Notes: generated from the letters alone by a model not told the origin. DNA of 64,000 bases from Paractinoplanes atraurantiacus (GCF_900215205.1 NZ_OBDY01000004.1:340980-404979), one strand, 5' to 3'. Shown: positions 1-8,779, numbered from the stretch's first letter. Made by a program: numbers and translations.

Positions 1-944
1 TTACGCACCGTGCGCGGCACGATGAGGTCGGCGTCGTAGCGGCGGACCTTCTCGATCCCGTACCGGCTCTGTGTGGCCCCGACCGCCGAGGCGACGAAGC
101 GGCCGGTCAGGACGCTGGTCATCCGTTTGAGGGCGACCTGGGCCCGATAGGTGCCGTCGTATCCGGCGACCTCCGTCACGACCGGGTCGGCCAGCAGCTG
201 GTCGAGGGCGCCGGCCAGCTCGTCGGGGGTCTCGTCGGAGTAGGTGGCCGCGACGTCGGCGCAGAGGGCGGCCCGCTCGGCCGGGTCGGACAGCAGCCGG
301 CGCAGGGCCAGATAGCCGCCGTGCACACCGTCCTCGACGTCGTGCACCGAGTAGGCGACGTCGTCGGCCCAGTCCATGACCTGGGCTTCGAGGCAGCGCC
401 GTTCGCCCAGCTCGGCCGGGCGGACCCAGTCGAAAACGGCGCGATCGTCCTCGTACACACCGAATTTGCGTCTTCCCGGCTCCCGCGGCCAGGGATATTT
501 GCAGCTGGCGTCGAGCGAGGCGCGGGTCAGGTTGAGGCCGGCGCCGGGCACCTTGGCCTCGAGCCGGGTCAGCACGCGCAGGGTCTGCGCGTTGCCCTCG
601 AAGCCGCCGCACGGCTCGGCGACGACGTGCAGCGCGTGTTCGCCGTTGTGGCCGAACGGCGGGTGACCGAGGTCGTGGGCGAGCCCGGCCACGTCGACCA
701 CGTCGGGGTCGCAGCCGAGGCGCTCGCCCATCTCGCGTGAGATCTGCGCGACCTCCAGCGAGTGGGTCAGCCTGGTGCGCAGGAAGTCGTCGGAGCCGGC
801 CGTGTGGACCTGGGTCTTGGCCGCGAGCCGGCGGAAGCCCGCCGAGTGCAGCACCCGCGCCCGGTCCCGTTGGAACGGGGTACGCCCGTAGCCGCTGTCC
901 TTAGCCGGCTCAGCGACGAACCGCTGGGCGTCGAACGCCGTCAT
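1..944 (-). CDS. dgt: Deoxyguanosinetriphosphate triphosphohydrolase-like protein (partial, C-terminus off window)
   Basis: HD-domain dNTP triphosphohydrolase that cleaves dNTPs to the nucleoside and triphosphate, controlling cytosolic dNTP pools. Start ATG at 944, reading [13 protein letters not shown]. The conserved family N-terminus [17 protein letters not shown] follows, then the first metal ligand in LTHSLEVAQ and the HD pair in [13 protein letters not shown]. The frame stays open through base 1, so about 315 codons are visible and the C-terminus lies off the left edge. The VOC gene starting at 1317 ends only 10 bp upstream, so the two are probably co-transcribed. In Actinobacteria dgt normally sits beside dnaG, which would lie to the left. 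Seen: the motifs and the open frame. Known: the HD dNTPase family. Confidence 0.93.
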   Translation of the reverse strand, partial: MTAFDAQRFVAEPAKDSGYGRTPFQRDRARVLHSAGFRRLAAKTQVHTAGSDDFLRTRLTHSLEVAQISREMGERLGCDPDVVDVAGLAHDLGHPPFGHNGEHALHVVAEPCGGFEGNAQTLRVLTRLEAKVPGAGLNLTRASLDASCKYPWPREPGRRKFGVYEDDRAVFDWVRPAELGERRCLEAQVMDWADDVAYSVHDVEDGVHGGYLALRRLLSDPAERAALCADVAATYSDETPDELAGALDQLLADPVVTEVAGYDGTYRAQVALKRMTSVLTGRFVASAVGATQSRYGIEKVRRYDADLIVPRTVR

Positions 945-954
945 GCGACCAAGA

Positions 955-1317
955 TTAATCGGCTTTCCGGGAGGACAGGACGCAGAACTCGTTGCCCTCG
1001 GGGTCGGCCAGCACGACCCAGGTGACGTCGCCGCCCTGCCCGACGTCGGCGTGCCGGGCGCCCATGTCGATCAGGCGCTCGACCTCGGCCTCCTGGTCGT
1101 CCGGGCGCAGGTCGATGTGGAGGCGGTTCTTGACCGTCTTGGCCTCGGGCACCGGCGTGAACAGCAGTCCGGGCAGCTGATCGGGGCTCTTGCGGATCTC
1201 CACCTCGTCGGGCTGGTCGGTCACGATGACCCAGCCGCCGAGGGCCTCCGCCCACCACCGCGCCAGGCGCCCGGCGTCCTGGGCGTCCACCACGATCTGC
1301 TCCCACTGCAACGCCAT
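955..1317 (-). CDS. VOC family (glyoxalase-like domain) protein
   Basis: A 120-residue single-domain protein of the vicinal oxygen chelate fold (Glyoxalase_6-like). It begins [22 protein letters not shown], the usual start of this family, and ends with the typical [10 protein letters not shown] strand. The pattern of an N-terminal substrate-side helix, a central RLHIDLRP strand with a potential metal ligand, and the C-terminal DPEGN-FCVL motif supports the fold. The substrate cannot be inferred. These small actinobacterial proteins are often annotated as glyoxalase/bleomycin-resistance-like without demonstrated activity. It lies 10 bp upstream of dgt on the same strand, suggesting a two-gene transcript. 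Confidence 0.85.
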   Translation of the reverse strand: MALQWEQIVVDAQDAGRLARWWAEALGGWVIVTDQPDEVEIRKSPDQLPGLLFTPVPEAKTVKNRLHIDLRPDDQEAEVERLIDMGARHADVGQGGDVTWVVLADPEGNEFCVLSSRKAD

Positions 1318-1545
1318 ATGGCGCCTCCTTTATCGAAAAGTGGCGATCATGTTACGCGCACCCGACCAGCGTCGCTAAGCCGTCGAACATGACGCACACG
1401 GGGTGCGACTGCCCCCCGCAGGGTCGCCGGAGGATGGCCCACGGTGACGGCGAGCGACGTTCGGCCGCCACCGATCCGGAGGTTCGCCGGTGGCCGCGGC
1501 AACGAGGCACGGCCCGGCGGCGGCAGCACAGCGCTGAGGAGAGAA

Positions 1546-1926
1546 GTGCCCGGCGTCGACCACTGTCTACAGGAGGCCATGGCGATTCCTGGCGCGGTCG
1601 GCGCCAGCATCGTCGACTACACCACCGGGTTCCCGGTCGCCACGACGGGAGCCGCACCCAACAACGACCACGAGGCGGCGGCCGCGGGAACCGCGGACGT
1701 CGTCCAGGCCGCGACGACCCGATCGCTCTACGTCTCGGCCCTACCGCACGACCTGCTCGAAGACCTGATCATCACGACCGCCGGCGGTTATCACCTGCTG
1801 CGGCCGGTGCAGACCGACTTCGACAGCCGGCTCGTCCTCTACCTCTGGCTCGACCGGGTCCAGGGGAACCTCGCGGTGGCCCGGCGCCGCATGCAGACCC
1901 TCGCCGACGAACTCGTAGCCACGTAA
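1546..1926 (+). CDS. Roadblock/LC7 domain protein (copy A)
   Basis: A 126-residue Roadblock/LC7 domain protein. This fold is used by MglB-type GTPase-activating and scaffold proteins. GTG at 1546 was chosen because a GAGGAG ribosome site precedes it (1536-1541) and because residues from here (VPGVDHCLQEAMAIPGAVGASIVDY) align from the first position with copy C at 3619. Longer reading frames to 1444 add a low-complexity tail with no match. Conserved features are the GAVGASIVDYTTGF strand-turn, the DVVQA helix, the ITTAGGYHLLRPV strand and the LYLWLDRVQGNLAVAR helix. It is first of four adjacent same-strand genes (Roadblock, PATAN-like, Roadblock, Roadblock). No Ras-like GTPase is present nearby, unlike conservons. 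Confidence 0.85.
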   Translation: MPGVDHCLQEAMAIPGAVGASIVDYTTGFPVATTGAAPNNDHEAAAAGTADVVQAATTRSLYVSALPHDLLEDLIITTAGGYHLLRPVQTDFDSRLVLYLWLDRVQGNLAVARRRMQTLADELVAT

Positions 1927-1945
1927 CGATGCCAAAGGGGAAAAG

Positions 1946-3013
1946 GTGACAACCTTGCGGACGGCCGCACCGTCACGCCTGCTCACGCAGGTCACGGGCG
2001 AGCGGCAGACCGGCACCCTGGTGGTCGGTGGCCACCCGGGCGGCGCGGTCTACGTCCTCGAGGGGCGGGTCATCTACGCCGAGTCGCCGGCCGCGCCCGG
2101 TGTCGGCGAGCTCCTCACCGCGTCCGGCCGGCTGGCCGGGCGCACCTGGCAGAACGCGCTCGACCTGGGCACCTCCACCGCCCGGGTCGGCCGGCTGCTG
2201 GTCGAGCAGGGTCATCTCACCCAGGGTGAGCTGGAGCTGTGCGTGCTCGGGGCGACGTACGACGCGGCGTACTTCGCCCTGTCGGCGCCGGAGGCGCCGA
2301 TCGACTTCCTGCCGGGCGCGACCCACTGGCTCGGTCCGGTCGCGCACATCGACCCGGGGGCGATAACCCGGGAGGTACGGCGGCGGGTGCGCCTGCTCGA
2401 CGAGATCTTCCCGGACGCGCGGGTGGACACGGCGCCGGTCATCCCGGTGCCGCGCCTGCCGCGCGAGCGGGTGCCGATCACGGCGCTGCAGTGGGAGCTG
2501 CTGATCAACGCGGACGGCCAGCGCACGCCGGCCGATCTGGCCCTGCTGCTCGGCAAGGCCGGCTACGCGACGATCCAGGAACTGCGCCGGATGGCCGCGC
2601 TGGGACTTCTGGAGCTTCCGGAGGTACGGGCGGTGGAGGCCCCCGAACTGGTCCGGCTGCCCCGGGCGCGCGGCACCGCGGTGAACATCAAACGCCCGGT
2701 CATCAGGGCGGACGACGCGCCGACAGTGCCGGTGCTCAAGCCGGGCGAGGCGCCGCCGACGGTGCCGGTGGTCAGCGGCGCCCGGGCGGCGGTGCCGGCT
2801 CCCCCGCCACCACCTCCACCACCATCTTTGCCTGAGGCGCCTCCGCCCGCGGAGCCGCCGCGCAACTCGCTTTCCCCGCCCCGCCTCGCCCGGCGCAAAC
2901 CCGGGGCCAAGCTTCCCAAGGAAGTCGCCGGCGAACCACCGCCACCGGTGCATCCGGGCACCGATGAAGTCCTGCTCAAGCGCATCCGTACGGCATTGCG
3001 AGCCTTGCGGTGA
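1946..3013 (+). CDS. DUF4388 (PATAN-like) domain protein with proline-rich C-terminal tail
   Basis: A 355-residue protein starting at GTG 1946 after a purine-rich ribosome site (AAAGGGGAAAAG). Residues about 1-110 show a DUF4388/PATAN-like pattern: TGTLVVGGHPGGAVYVLEGRVIYAES, then VGELLTASGRL and VGRLLVEQGHLTQGELELCV. PATAN domains are found in two-component and Roadblock/GTPase signalling proteins of bacteria. A winged-helix-like middle (ITALQWELLINADGQRTPADLALLLG, then IQELRRMAALGLL) resembles the second half of similar actinobacterial proteins. From about residue 280 a run of prolines leads to a basic tail ending in KRIRTALRALR. It lies between Roadblock genes, which suggests a role as their signalling partner; this is inference from context. 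Confidence 0.72.
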   Translation: MTTLRTAAPSRLLTQVTGERQTGTLVVGGHPGGAVYVLEGRVIYAESPAAPGVGELLTASGRLAGRTWQNALDLGTSTARVGRLLVEQGHLTQGELELCVLGATYDAAYFALSAPEAPIDFLPGATHWLGPVAHIDPGAITREVRRRVRLLDEIFPDARVDTAPVIPVPRLPRERVPITALQWELLINADGQRTPADLALLLGKAGYATIQELRRMAALGLLELPEVRAVEAPELVRLPRARGTAVNIKRPVIRADDAPTVPVLKPGEAPPTVPVVSGARAAVPAPPPPPPPPSLPEAPPPAEPPRNSLSPPRLARRKPGAKLPKEVAGEPPPPVHPGTDEVLLKRIRTALRALR

Positions 3014-3049
3014 CACGCGCACCCCCGTTCGCAGAAAGAGAGGCCGAGG

Positions 3050-3535
3050 ATGACGGTGGATCCGGCGGTGCTCGAGGAGCTCGACCGCCTGAGAGGCCGG
3101 GTGCCGGAGCTCTCCGGCAGCGTCCTGGCCTCCACCGACGGTCTGGTGATCGCCCACGACGCGCACGGCATCGAACCGGACAGCATCGCGGCGCTGGCCG
3201 CCGCGCATCTGGCGCTGGCCCGCCGCTTCGCGCACGCGGTGAACCACGGTGACCTGCGCGAGTCGGTGGTCGAATGCGACCGGGGCTACATCACCTCGTA
3301 CACCGCGGGCCCGACCGCCCTGCTCACGGTGGTCACCTCGGGCGACGCGAACCTCGCCATGGTGCATCTGGAGGCCCGTCGATGCGTACGGCGGCTGGTC
3401 CGAATCTTGAAATTGGAGACCAAGCCGCAGCACCGCCCGGAGATCCCGCAACAGCCGGGGCCGGCGGCGCTGACCCGGCGCACCCCCTTGCCCACCCTCA
3501 CGACCAATGCTCGTCGTCGGCAGGCGGCGGGTTGA
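3050..3535 (+). CDS. Roadblock/LC7 domain protein (copy B) with basic tail
   Basis: A 161-residue Roadblock-family protein. The ATG at 3050 follows a GAGGCCGAGG purine run. The Roadblock core (about residues 5-120) shows VPELSGSVLASTDGLVIAHD, IAALAAAHLALARRF, the central YITSYTAGPTALLTVVTSGDANLAMVHLEARR region, and the final helix. It belongs to the DUF/Roadblock type used in actinobacterial signalling cassettes. A 40-residue Pro/Arg-rich tail after KLETKPQ is probably disordered. It is the third gene of the Roadblock cassette, 36 bp downstream of the PATAN-like gene, and is followed by copy C. Confidence 0.82.
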   Translation: MTVDPAVLEELDRLRGRVPELSGSVLASTDGLVIAHDAHGIEPDSIAALAAAHLALARRFAHAVNHGDLRESVVECDRGYITSYTAGPTALLTVVTSGDANLAMVHLEARRCVRRLVRILKLETKPQHRPEIPQQPGPAALTRRTPLPTLTTNARRRQAAG

Positions 3536-3618
3536 GAAAACGCGGCACCCGCCGCGACCGAACGGCGCCGCCGGATGTTCCGGCGGCCCGCCATCCCACC
3601 GCAACGGAGGACCCATCC

Positions 3619-3990
3619 ATGGGCGACATGGACACCGCACTCAAGGAAATCATGGAAATCGACGGCGCCTTCGGCGTCGCGCTGGTCGACCACACGAGCG
3701 GCATGGCCCTCGGCACGGTCGGCGGCGGCAAGGAGCTCGACCTGACGGTCGCCGCGGCCGGCAACACGGATGTGGTGCGGGCCAAGCTCCGGGCGATGGA
3801 GATGCTGAACATCACGGAGAAGATCGAGGACATCCTCATCACTCTGGACACGCAGTATCACCTGATCCGCCCGCTGACGAGCCGGGCCGGCAAGGGGCTG
3901 TTCCTCTATCTGGCCCTGCGCCGCGACCGGGCGAACCTGGCCATGGCGCGGCATCAGCTCAAGCGCATCGAAAGCGACCTCGACGTCTGA
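3619..3990 (+). CDS. Roadblock/LC7 domain protein (copy C)
   Basis: A compact 123-residue Roadblock protein with a textbook start: GGAGG at 3606-3610 and ATG at 3619. Motifs in order are MDTALKEIMEIDGAFGVALVDH, the AAAGNTDVVRAKLRAMEML helix, DILITLDTQYHLIRPLT, and LFLYLALRRDRANLAMARHQL. It aligns end to end with copy A at 1546, so the two are probable paralogues from local duplication. It closes the cassette and is followed within 30 bp by a strong hairpin. Roadblock proteins usually dimerise and contact small GTPases; the partner here is not encoded nearby. Confidence 0.87.
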   Translation: MGDMDTALKEIMEIDGAFGVALVDHTSGMALGTVGGGKELDLTVAAAGNTDVVRAKLRAMEMLNITEKIEDILITLDTQYHLIRPLTSRAGKGLFLYLALRRDRANLAMARHQLKRIESDLDV

Positions 3991-4017
3991 GTTTCGCCTG
4001 GTATCTGGCGTCACTGC

Positions 4018-4043
4018 GGGGAGGGCCGATCTCGGCCCTCCCC
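4018..4043 (+). terminator. Perfect hairpin terminator after the Roadblock cassette
   Basis: GGGGAGGGCCGA at 4018-4029 and its exact reverse complement TCGGCCCTCCCC at 4032-4043 form a 12-bp perfect stem around a 2-nt centre; in practice the innermost pairs open to a larger loop. It begins 28 bp after the stop of Roadblock copy C and ends 24 bp before the DUF2786 start. There is no U-tract, which is common for actinobacterial terminators. It separates the cassette from the next gene. Confidence 0.75.
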
Positions 4044-4066
4044 GTCGTCGTCGGTACCGTCGTCGT

Positions 4067-5143
4067 GTGTCAGTGGAGGACGTCGTCCGTGAGGTGGTCA
4101 GCGGGGCGATCGGGTACGAGGCGGGTCTCGACGCGCTGACCGTGGCGCCGGCGGGCGAGGTGGACGCCGCCCTCAGCGCCGCGTTGCGGGACGCCTTCGA
4201 CCGGCTCTTCCAAGGCGGGTGGCAGCCGTCCGAGCTCTACCGGGTGATCGCTCGCTTGGGGGATCCGCTCAAGGCGGACATGGTGACCGCGGCCGCTCTT
4301 TCTTACGCGGGACGGTTCACCGAGGTCGATCCGCGCTGGACCTCGCAGGCCGCGTCACTACCGGCGCCCGGCCGCCGCCCCGATCGGATCACGCTTCTGG
4401 ACGTGTCCCTCGGCCTGCTCACCTCACTGCGGCAGCTGCCGCCGATCGAGGTGCTCATCCCACCGCCGGGCACCGTGTCTGATCTGTCGCACAAATCAGA
4501 CAACAGGATGCTTGATCGCGTACGGGCTCTGCTGGCGAAAGCCGAGGCGACGGACTTCCCGGCCGAGGCGGAGGCCTACTCGGCCAAGGCACAGGAGCTC
4601 ATCGCCCGGCACAGCATCGAGGAGGCACTGACCACGGCGGGGCGCGCCGAAGTGGTGCCGTTCGCGCGCCGGATCGGGGTCGACCATCCGTACGAAAGCG
4701 AAAAAGCCTCTCTGCTCGACGCGGTGGCCCGGGCCAACCACTGCCACACGGTGTGGTCGCCCGAGCTCGGCTTCTCCACGATCTTCGGCTACGACGCGGA
4801 CATCGACGGCGTCGAACTGCTCTACACGTCGCTGCTGGTGCAGGCCAACCGCGCGATGGCCCGCGACGAGCCGGCCAAGGGCAAGGCCAGGATCAAGGCG
4901 TTCCGCCGCAGCTTCCTGGTGGCGTACGGCGTCCGCATCGGCGAGCGCCTCTCCCAGGCCACCCGGCACGAGATCGAGCAGCACAGCGACCTGCTGCCGG
5001 TCCTGCGCAACCGCGAGATCCAGGTTCGCGAGGTCATGCGGAAGGCGTTCCCGCGTACGGTCCGGGCCCGCGGCAGCCGCATCGACAGCCTCGAAGGCTG
5101 GGAGTCGGGCCGAGCGGCCGCCGACGAGGCCCAATTGCGTTGA
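4067..5143 (+). CDS. DUF2786 domain-containing protein
   Basis: A 358-residue protein of unknown function with a DUF2786 region beginning near residue 147 (DRVRALLAKAEATDFPAEAEAYSAKAQELIARHSI), the hallmark of this family. DUF2786 proteins occur widely in Actinobacteria and phages, with no established activity. The N-terminal 140 residues are helical and are followed by a short Pro-rich linker (IPPPGTVSDL). The C-terminal part has conserved SEKASLLDAVARANHCHTVW and KAFRRSFLVAYGVRIGERL segments. Start GTG at 4067 lies 24 bp after the hairpin, with no clear ribosome site, so translation may be leaderless. Confidence 0.82.
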   Translation: MSVEDVVREVVSGAIGYEAGLDALTVAPAGEVDAALSAALRDAFDRLFQGGWQPSELYRVIARLGDPLKADMVTAAALSYAGRFTEVDPRWTSQAASLPAPGRRPDRITLLDVSLGLLTSLRQLPPIEVLIPPPGTVSDLSHKSDNRMLDRVRALLAKAEATDFPAEAEAYSAKAQELIARHSIEEALTTAGRAEVVPFARRIGVDHPYESEKASLLDAVARANHCHTVWSPELGFSTIFGYDADIDGVELLYTSLLVQANRAMARDEPAKGKARIKAFRRSFLVAYGVRIGERLSQATRHEIEQHSDLLPVLRNREIQVREVMRKAFPRTVRARGSRIDSLEGWESGRAAADEAQLR

Positions 5144-5233
5144 CGGGTGCGGCAGACTGGGTTCATGCATCCGGTTTGACGCTGAAACCTCACTGAGCCC
5201 CTCTTATTTGGGGTCCGGGCCCTCTCCGAGGGC

Positions 5234-7066
5234 GTGCCGCTCTACCCGGTGTACGCGCTGCTGTTCGCGGACGCCGGCCTCACCACGCCCCAGGTCTCCT
5301 CACTGTTCGTGATCTGGTCGGTGGTCGCTTTCGCGGCCGAGATCCCGTCCGGCGCGCTGGCTGACACGTGGTCGCGCAAGAGGCTGTACGCGATAGGCGA
5401 GACCCTGACGGCGGCCGGCTACGCCACATGGTTGCTGTGGCCGACCTACCAGGGCTTCACAGTGGGTTTCATCCTGTGGGGCTTGGGCGGCGCACTGGGC
5501 TCGGGCGCCTTGGAGGCCTTGGTCTACGACGCCGTCCCGGAGGAGAACGCCTACGCCCGCCTGATAGGCCGCGCCGAAACCGTATCAATCCTGGCCATGC
5601 TGGCCGCCACGGTGCTGGCCACCCCCGCCCTGCACACCGGCGGCTACATCTTGGTGGGCAGCCTCAGCGTCGCTGTCAAGCTCGCCGGCGCCCTACTGGC
5701 CCTGCACCTGCCCGAGAGCCGCCCCGCCACCGCCCCACCCTCTCTCACCACACCGGCCGCCCCCGCACCGCCACCACCCTCCGCGCGACGCCCACCCACC
5801 GCGCCCATCCCACCACCCTCGCCCACCGCGGCCACCGCGCCGCCCACCCCCACCGCGCCGCCCACGCCCACGCCCACGGCGCCGTCGGCGACTAACGCTG
5901 CGCCCACCCTTACCGCAACCAACGCGTCGTCCACGCCCACCGCGGTCGCTGCGCCCACGGCGCCAGCCGCGCCGTCCATAACCGCCACCGCGCCGCCGAC
6001 GGCCACCTCAGCCACCGCTTTGCCCACACCCACCGCGACCACCGCGCCGCCTCCGCCCACCGCAACCACTGCACTCACCGCACCGCCCACGGCCACCGCG
6101 ATCACCGCAGCGCCCACGGTCACCGGGATCACCGCCGCAGCCGCGCCGCCCGCGCTCATCGCCGCCACTCCGACGCCCCAGCCCACCGCGCTCACCTCGC
6201 CACCCACACCGACAGCCACCGCGCCGCCCACACCCACTGCCGTCACCCCGCCACCCCATCCGTCTGCGCTCACCACGCCGCTCACAGCCGCCGCGATCAC
6301 TGCGCCCAACGCGCCGCCCACAGCCGCCGCGCTCACCGCGCCGGCCGCGCCGCCCACACCCACTGCCGCCGCCGCGCCCATCGCCGCCACCGCGACTACC
6401 GCCGCCACCGCGACTACCGCCGCCACCGCAACTACCGCCGCCACCGCAACTACCGCCGCCACCGCGACTACCGCCGCCACCGCACCCACTGACGCCGCTG
6501 GCATCTATTCCGACATTTCCGGAAAATCGTATTGGCACACTCTGCGGAGTGGCGTGCGGGAAGCCGTCGGGACGCGCGTGGTTGTGCGGGCGCTGCTCGT
6601 GGCGGCGCTTGTGCCCGGGTTCAGTGCGCTTGACGAATACCTGCCGCTTCTCGCGCGGGACAAGGGAGCGCCGACGGAAGCCGTACCTCTGCTGTTTGGT
6701 TTGACCGCTTTGGCCATGGCGGCCGGAAGCGCCCTCGCCGGACGGGGCCGCGGTCTCTCCTGGGCGCTCGGCGGGGCGGCCGTTCTGCTCGCGGTCGGCG
6801 CCCTCACCCCGTACCTCATCGGAATGATCGCTGTTTCCGCTGCCTTCGGCCTGCTGCAATACGCGATGATCCGTGCCGAGGCCCGCCTTCAGGAGCGGAT
6901 CACCGGGCCGGCCCGGACCACCGTCCTCTCCGTCGCCGGCTTCGCGAGCGAGGTTGTCGCCGTCCTGCTCTATCTGAGCTTCGCGGTCGATCTTCCGCTG
7001 GCCGTGCTCTTCGCCCTCTGCGCGGCACCTCTCGTGCTCACCGCCCTAATCGCCCGCCGGGGATGA
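5234..7066 (+). CDS. MFS transporter with a very long Ala/Thr/Pro central loop; 5' end possibly damaged
   Basis: A 610-residue major facilitator superfamily protein. Residues 1-160 hold the first half (LYPVYALLFADAGL, FVIWSVVAFAAEIPSGALADTWSRKR, GLGGALGSGALEALVYD). The second half begins near residue 425 (SYWHTLRSGVREAVGTRVVVRALLV) and runs through six membrane segments to the C-terminus. Residues about 164-424 are a low-complexity Ala/Thr/Pro loop in the central cytoplasmic linker position, which normally holds some 10-40 residues. Start GTG 5234 is the first usable start in frame. The reading frame and an MFS-like sequence (PLLFGVRALSEGV) continue upstream to a stop at 5183, so helix 1 looks truncated. 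Substrate unknown; MFS proteins of this shape are often exporters. Confidence 0.75.
   Translation: MPLYPVYALLFADAGLTTPQVSSLFVIWSVVAFAAEIPSGALADTWSRKRLYAIGETLTAAGYATWLLWPTYQGFTVGFILWGLGGALGSGALEALVYDAVPEENAYARLIGRAETVSILAMLAATVLATPALHTGGYILVGSLSVAVKLAGALLALHLPESRPATAPPSLTTPAAPAPPPPSARRPPTAPIPPPSPTAATAPPTPTAPPTPTPTAPSATNAAPTLTATNASSTPTAVAAPTAPAAPSITATAPPTATSATALPTPTATTAPPPPTATTALTAPPTATAITAAPTVTGITAAAAPPALIAATPTPQPTALTSPPTPTATAPPTPTAVTPPPHPSALTTPLTAAAITAPNAPPTAAALTAPAAPPTPTAAAAPIAATATTAATATTAATATTAATATTAATATTAATAPTDAAGIYSDISGKSYWHTLRSGVREAVGTRVVVRALLVAALVPGFSALDEYLPLLARDKGAPTEAVPLLFGLTALAMAAGSALAGRGRGLSWALGGAAVLLAVGALTPYLIGMIAVSAAFGLLQYAMIRAEARLQERITGPARTTVLSVAGFASEVVAVLLYLSFAVDLPLAVLFALCAAPLVLTALIARRG
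6383..6490 (+). repeat. 18-bp in-frame tandem repeat in the MFS loop
   Basis: Six head-to-tail units of GCCGCCACCGCGACTACC (18 bp) at 6383, 6401, 6419, 6437, 6455 and 6473. The first five differ only by a G/A at one site; the last diverges. Each encodes A-A-T-A-T-T, so the array is frame-neutral. It is the youngest-looking part of a larger degenerate GCC/ACC-rich stretch (about 5725-6505). Confidence 0.9.
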
Positions 7067-7101
7067 GGGCGGCGAGCACCGATGTCGGCGACCATGCCGT
7101 C

Positions 7102-7588
7102 ATGACGACCTTCACGGTGTGGAAGTTCGACACTCCCGACGGCGCCGAACGTGCCGGCTCTCAACTCCGGACCGCCCAGTCCGACGGGCTGATCAAGATG
7201 CTCGACCACGCGATCGTGACCTGGCCCTACGGGGAGAAGCAGCCTCGCACGCTGCACGGTCACGACGCCGCCGTGCGCGGTGCCAGCTGGGGCGCGCTGT
7301 GGGGCGTGGTGGCCGGCGCGCTCTTCCTGGTGCCGATCCGTCGGCGGCGTCGTCGGGGCGGCCGTCGGCGCGCTCAGCAAGGCGACCGAGGCTGCCGGCA
7401 TCACCAAGGAGCAGCTCACGAAGATCCGTACCGAGGTGACCGAGGGCACGTCGGCCCTCTTCCTGGTCACCGAGCACGCCGACCTGGACCGGCTCGGCGA
7501 GCGCTTCCACGGCACGCACAGCACCCTGATCGCCACGAACCTGACCGACGACGAACGCAACGTCCTGCTCGGGACGTTTGCCGCCTGA
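7102..7588 (+). pseudogene. DUF1269 membrane protein, frameshifted
   Basis: The first frame, from ATG 7102, reads MTTFTVWKFDTPDGAERAG through GALWGVVAGALFLVPI. This is the DUF1269 family N-terminus: a short domain followed by a Gly/Ala-rich membrane helix. The rest of the family pattern (GGVVGAAVGALSKATEAAGI, then TSALFLVTEHADLDRLGE to LLGTFAA) continues in the next frame, ending with TGA at 7586-7588. Removing a single C near 7339 would give an uninterrupted PIVGGVVGAAVGAL helix and a product of about 161 residues, the usual size. Either a true lesion or a base-calling error in a GC-rich stretch would explain this. Confidence 0.8.
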
Positions 7589-7594
7589 GAAGCC

Positions 7595-8743
7595 CTAGCC
7601 TCCGCTGTTCTCCATCTCGGCGCCCTCGGGGACGCTTTCATCGTCGCGGCTGTCGAGCCAGCCGTACGGCAGAGAGACCTTGCCCGGCGCGTTGACGCGG
7701 CCCCGCGGCTTGCCGAGCTCCTCCTCCGGGAACGGCACCGACGGGTCGAGCTTGCCGAGCAGGTCGTCGAGCTCGGCCAGCGACGACACCATCGACAGCG
7801 CCCGGCGCAGCTCACCGCCGACCGGGAAGCCCTTCAGGTACCAGGCGATGTGCTTGCGGAAGTCGGCGCAGCCGTGCTTCTCGTCCTCGAGCGCGTCCAC
7901 CAGCAGTTCCGCGTGCCGCGACATGATCTTCGTGACTTCGCCCAGCGCCGGCAGCACCGGCTTGTAGTCGGCGCCCTGGGTGAAGGCGGCCTCCAGGTCG
8001 GCGAACAGCCACGGCCGTCCGAGACATCCGCGCCCGACGACGACGCCGTCGACGCCGGTCTGCTCGACCATGCGCAGGGCGTCGGATCCTTCCCAGATGT
8101 CGCCATTGCCGAGAACGGGCACGTCGAGCGCCTGCTTCAGGGTCGCGATGGCATCCCAGTCCGCGTTTCCGGAATACCTTTGCTCGGCCGTACGGGCGTG
8201 CAGCGCGACCGCGGCGACACCGGCTTCCTGCGCGATGAGCCCCGCCTCGACGTACGTCAGATGGTCGTCGTCGATGCCCTTGCGCATCTTGATCGTGAGC
8301 GGGATGCCGTACTCGGCGGCCGCGTCGACGGCCTGCTTCACGATCCGGCCGAACAGTTTGCGCCGCCACGGCAGAGCCGACCCGCCACCGCGCCGGGTCA
8401 CCTTGGGCACCGGGCACCCGAAGTTGAGATCGACGTGATCGGCCAGGTTGTCCTCGCCCACCATCCGCACGGCCCGGGCGGTCACGTCGGGGTCGACCCC
8501 GTAGAGCTGAAGACTCCGAAAGTCCTCGTCCTCAGCGAACGCCACCATCTTGAGCGTCTTGGGGATCCGCTCCACGAGGGCCCGGGTGGTGATCATCTCG
8601 CAGACGTAGACCCCGCCACCCTGCTCACGGCACAGCCGCCGAAACGCCACGTTGGTGATGCCGGCCATGGGCGCCAGCACGACAGGCGGATTGACGGCGC
8701 GCGGGCCGAGCATGAGGGGTGCGATGGTCACGCCTTCGAGCAT
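7595..8743 (-). CDS. dusB: tRNA-dihydrouridine synthase
   Basis: A 382-residue FMN-dependent enzyme that reduces specific uridines of tRNA to dihydrouridine. The TIM-barrel FMN-binding start VVLAPMAGITNVAFRRLC is near residue 20. The catalytic cysteine lies in LNFGCPVPKVTRRGGGSAL, near residue 110. TIKMRKG and VLGNGDIWEGSDA supply phosphate and FMN contacts, followed by GVVVGRGCLGRPWLF. The C-terminal helical tRNA-binding domain contains HIAWYLKGFP. Length matches actinobacterial DusB. Housekeeping backbone gene on the minus strand, ending beside the broken DUF1269 gene. Confidence 0.95.
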   Translation of the reverse strand: MLEGVTIAPLMLGPRAVNPPVVLAPMAGITNVAFRRLCREQGGGVYVCEMITTRALVERIPKTLKMVAFAEDEDFRSLQLYGVDPDVTARAVRMVGEDNLADHVDLNFGCPVPKVTRRGGGSALPWRRKLFGRIVKQAVDAAAEYGIPLTIKMRKGIDDDHLTYVEAGLIAQEAGVAAVALHARTAEQRYSGNADWDAIATLKQALDVPVLGNGDIWEGSDALRMVEQTGVDGVVVGRGCLGRPWLFADLEAAFTQGADYKPVLPALGEVTKIMSRHAELLVDALEDEKHGCADFRKHIAWYLKGFPVGGELRRALSMVSSLAELDDLLGKLDPSVPFPEEELGKPRGRVNAPGKVSLPYGWLDSRDDESVPEGAEMENSGG

Positions 8744-8779
8744 GCCATGCCCCCGGGAATCACCCGAAATCCCGCCCGC

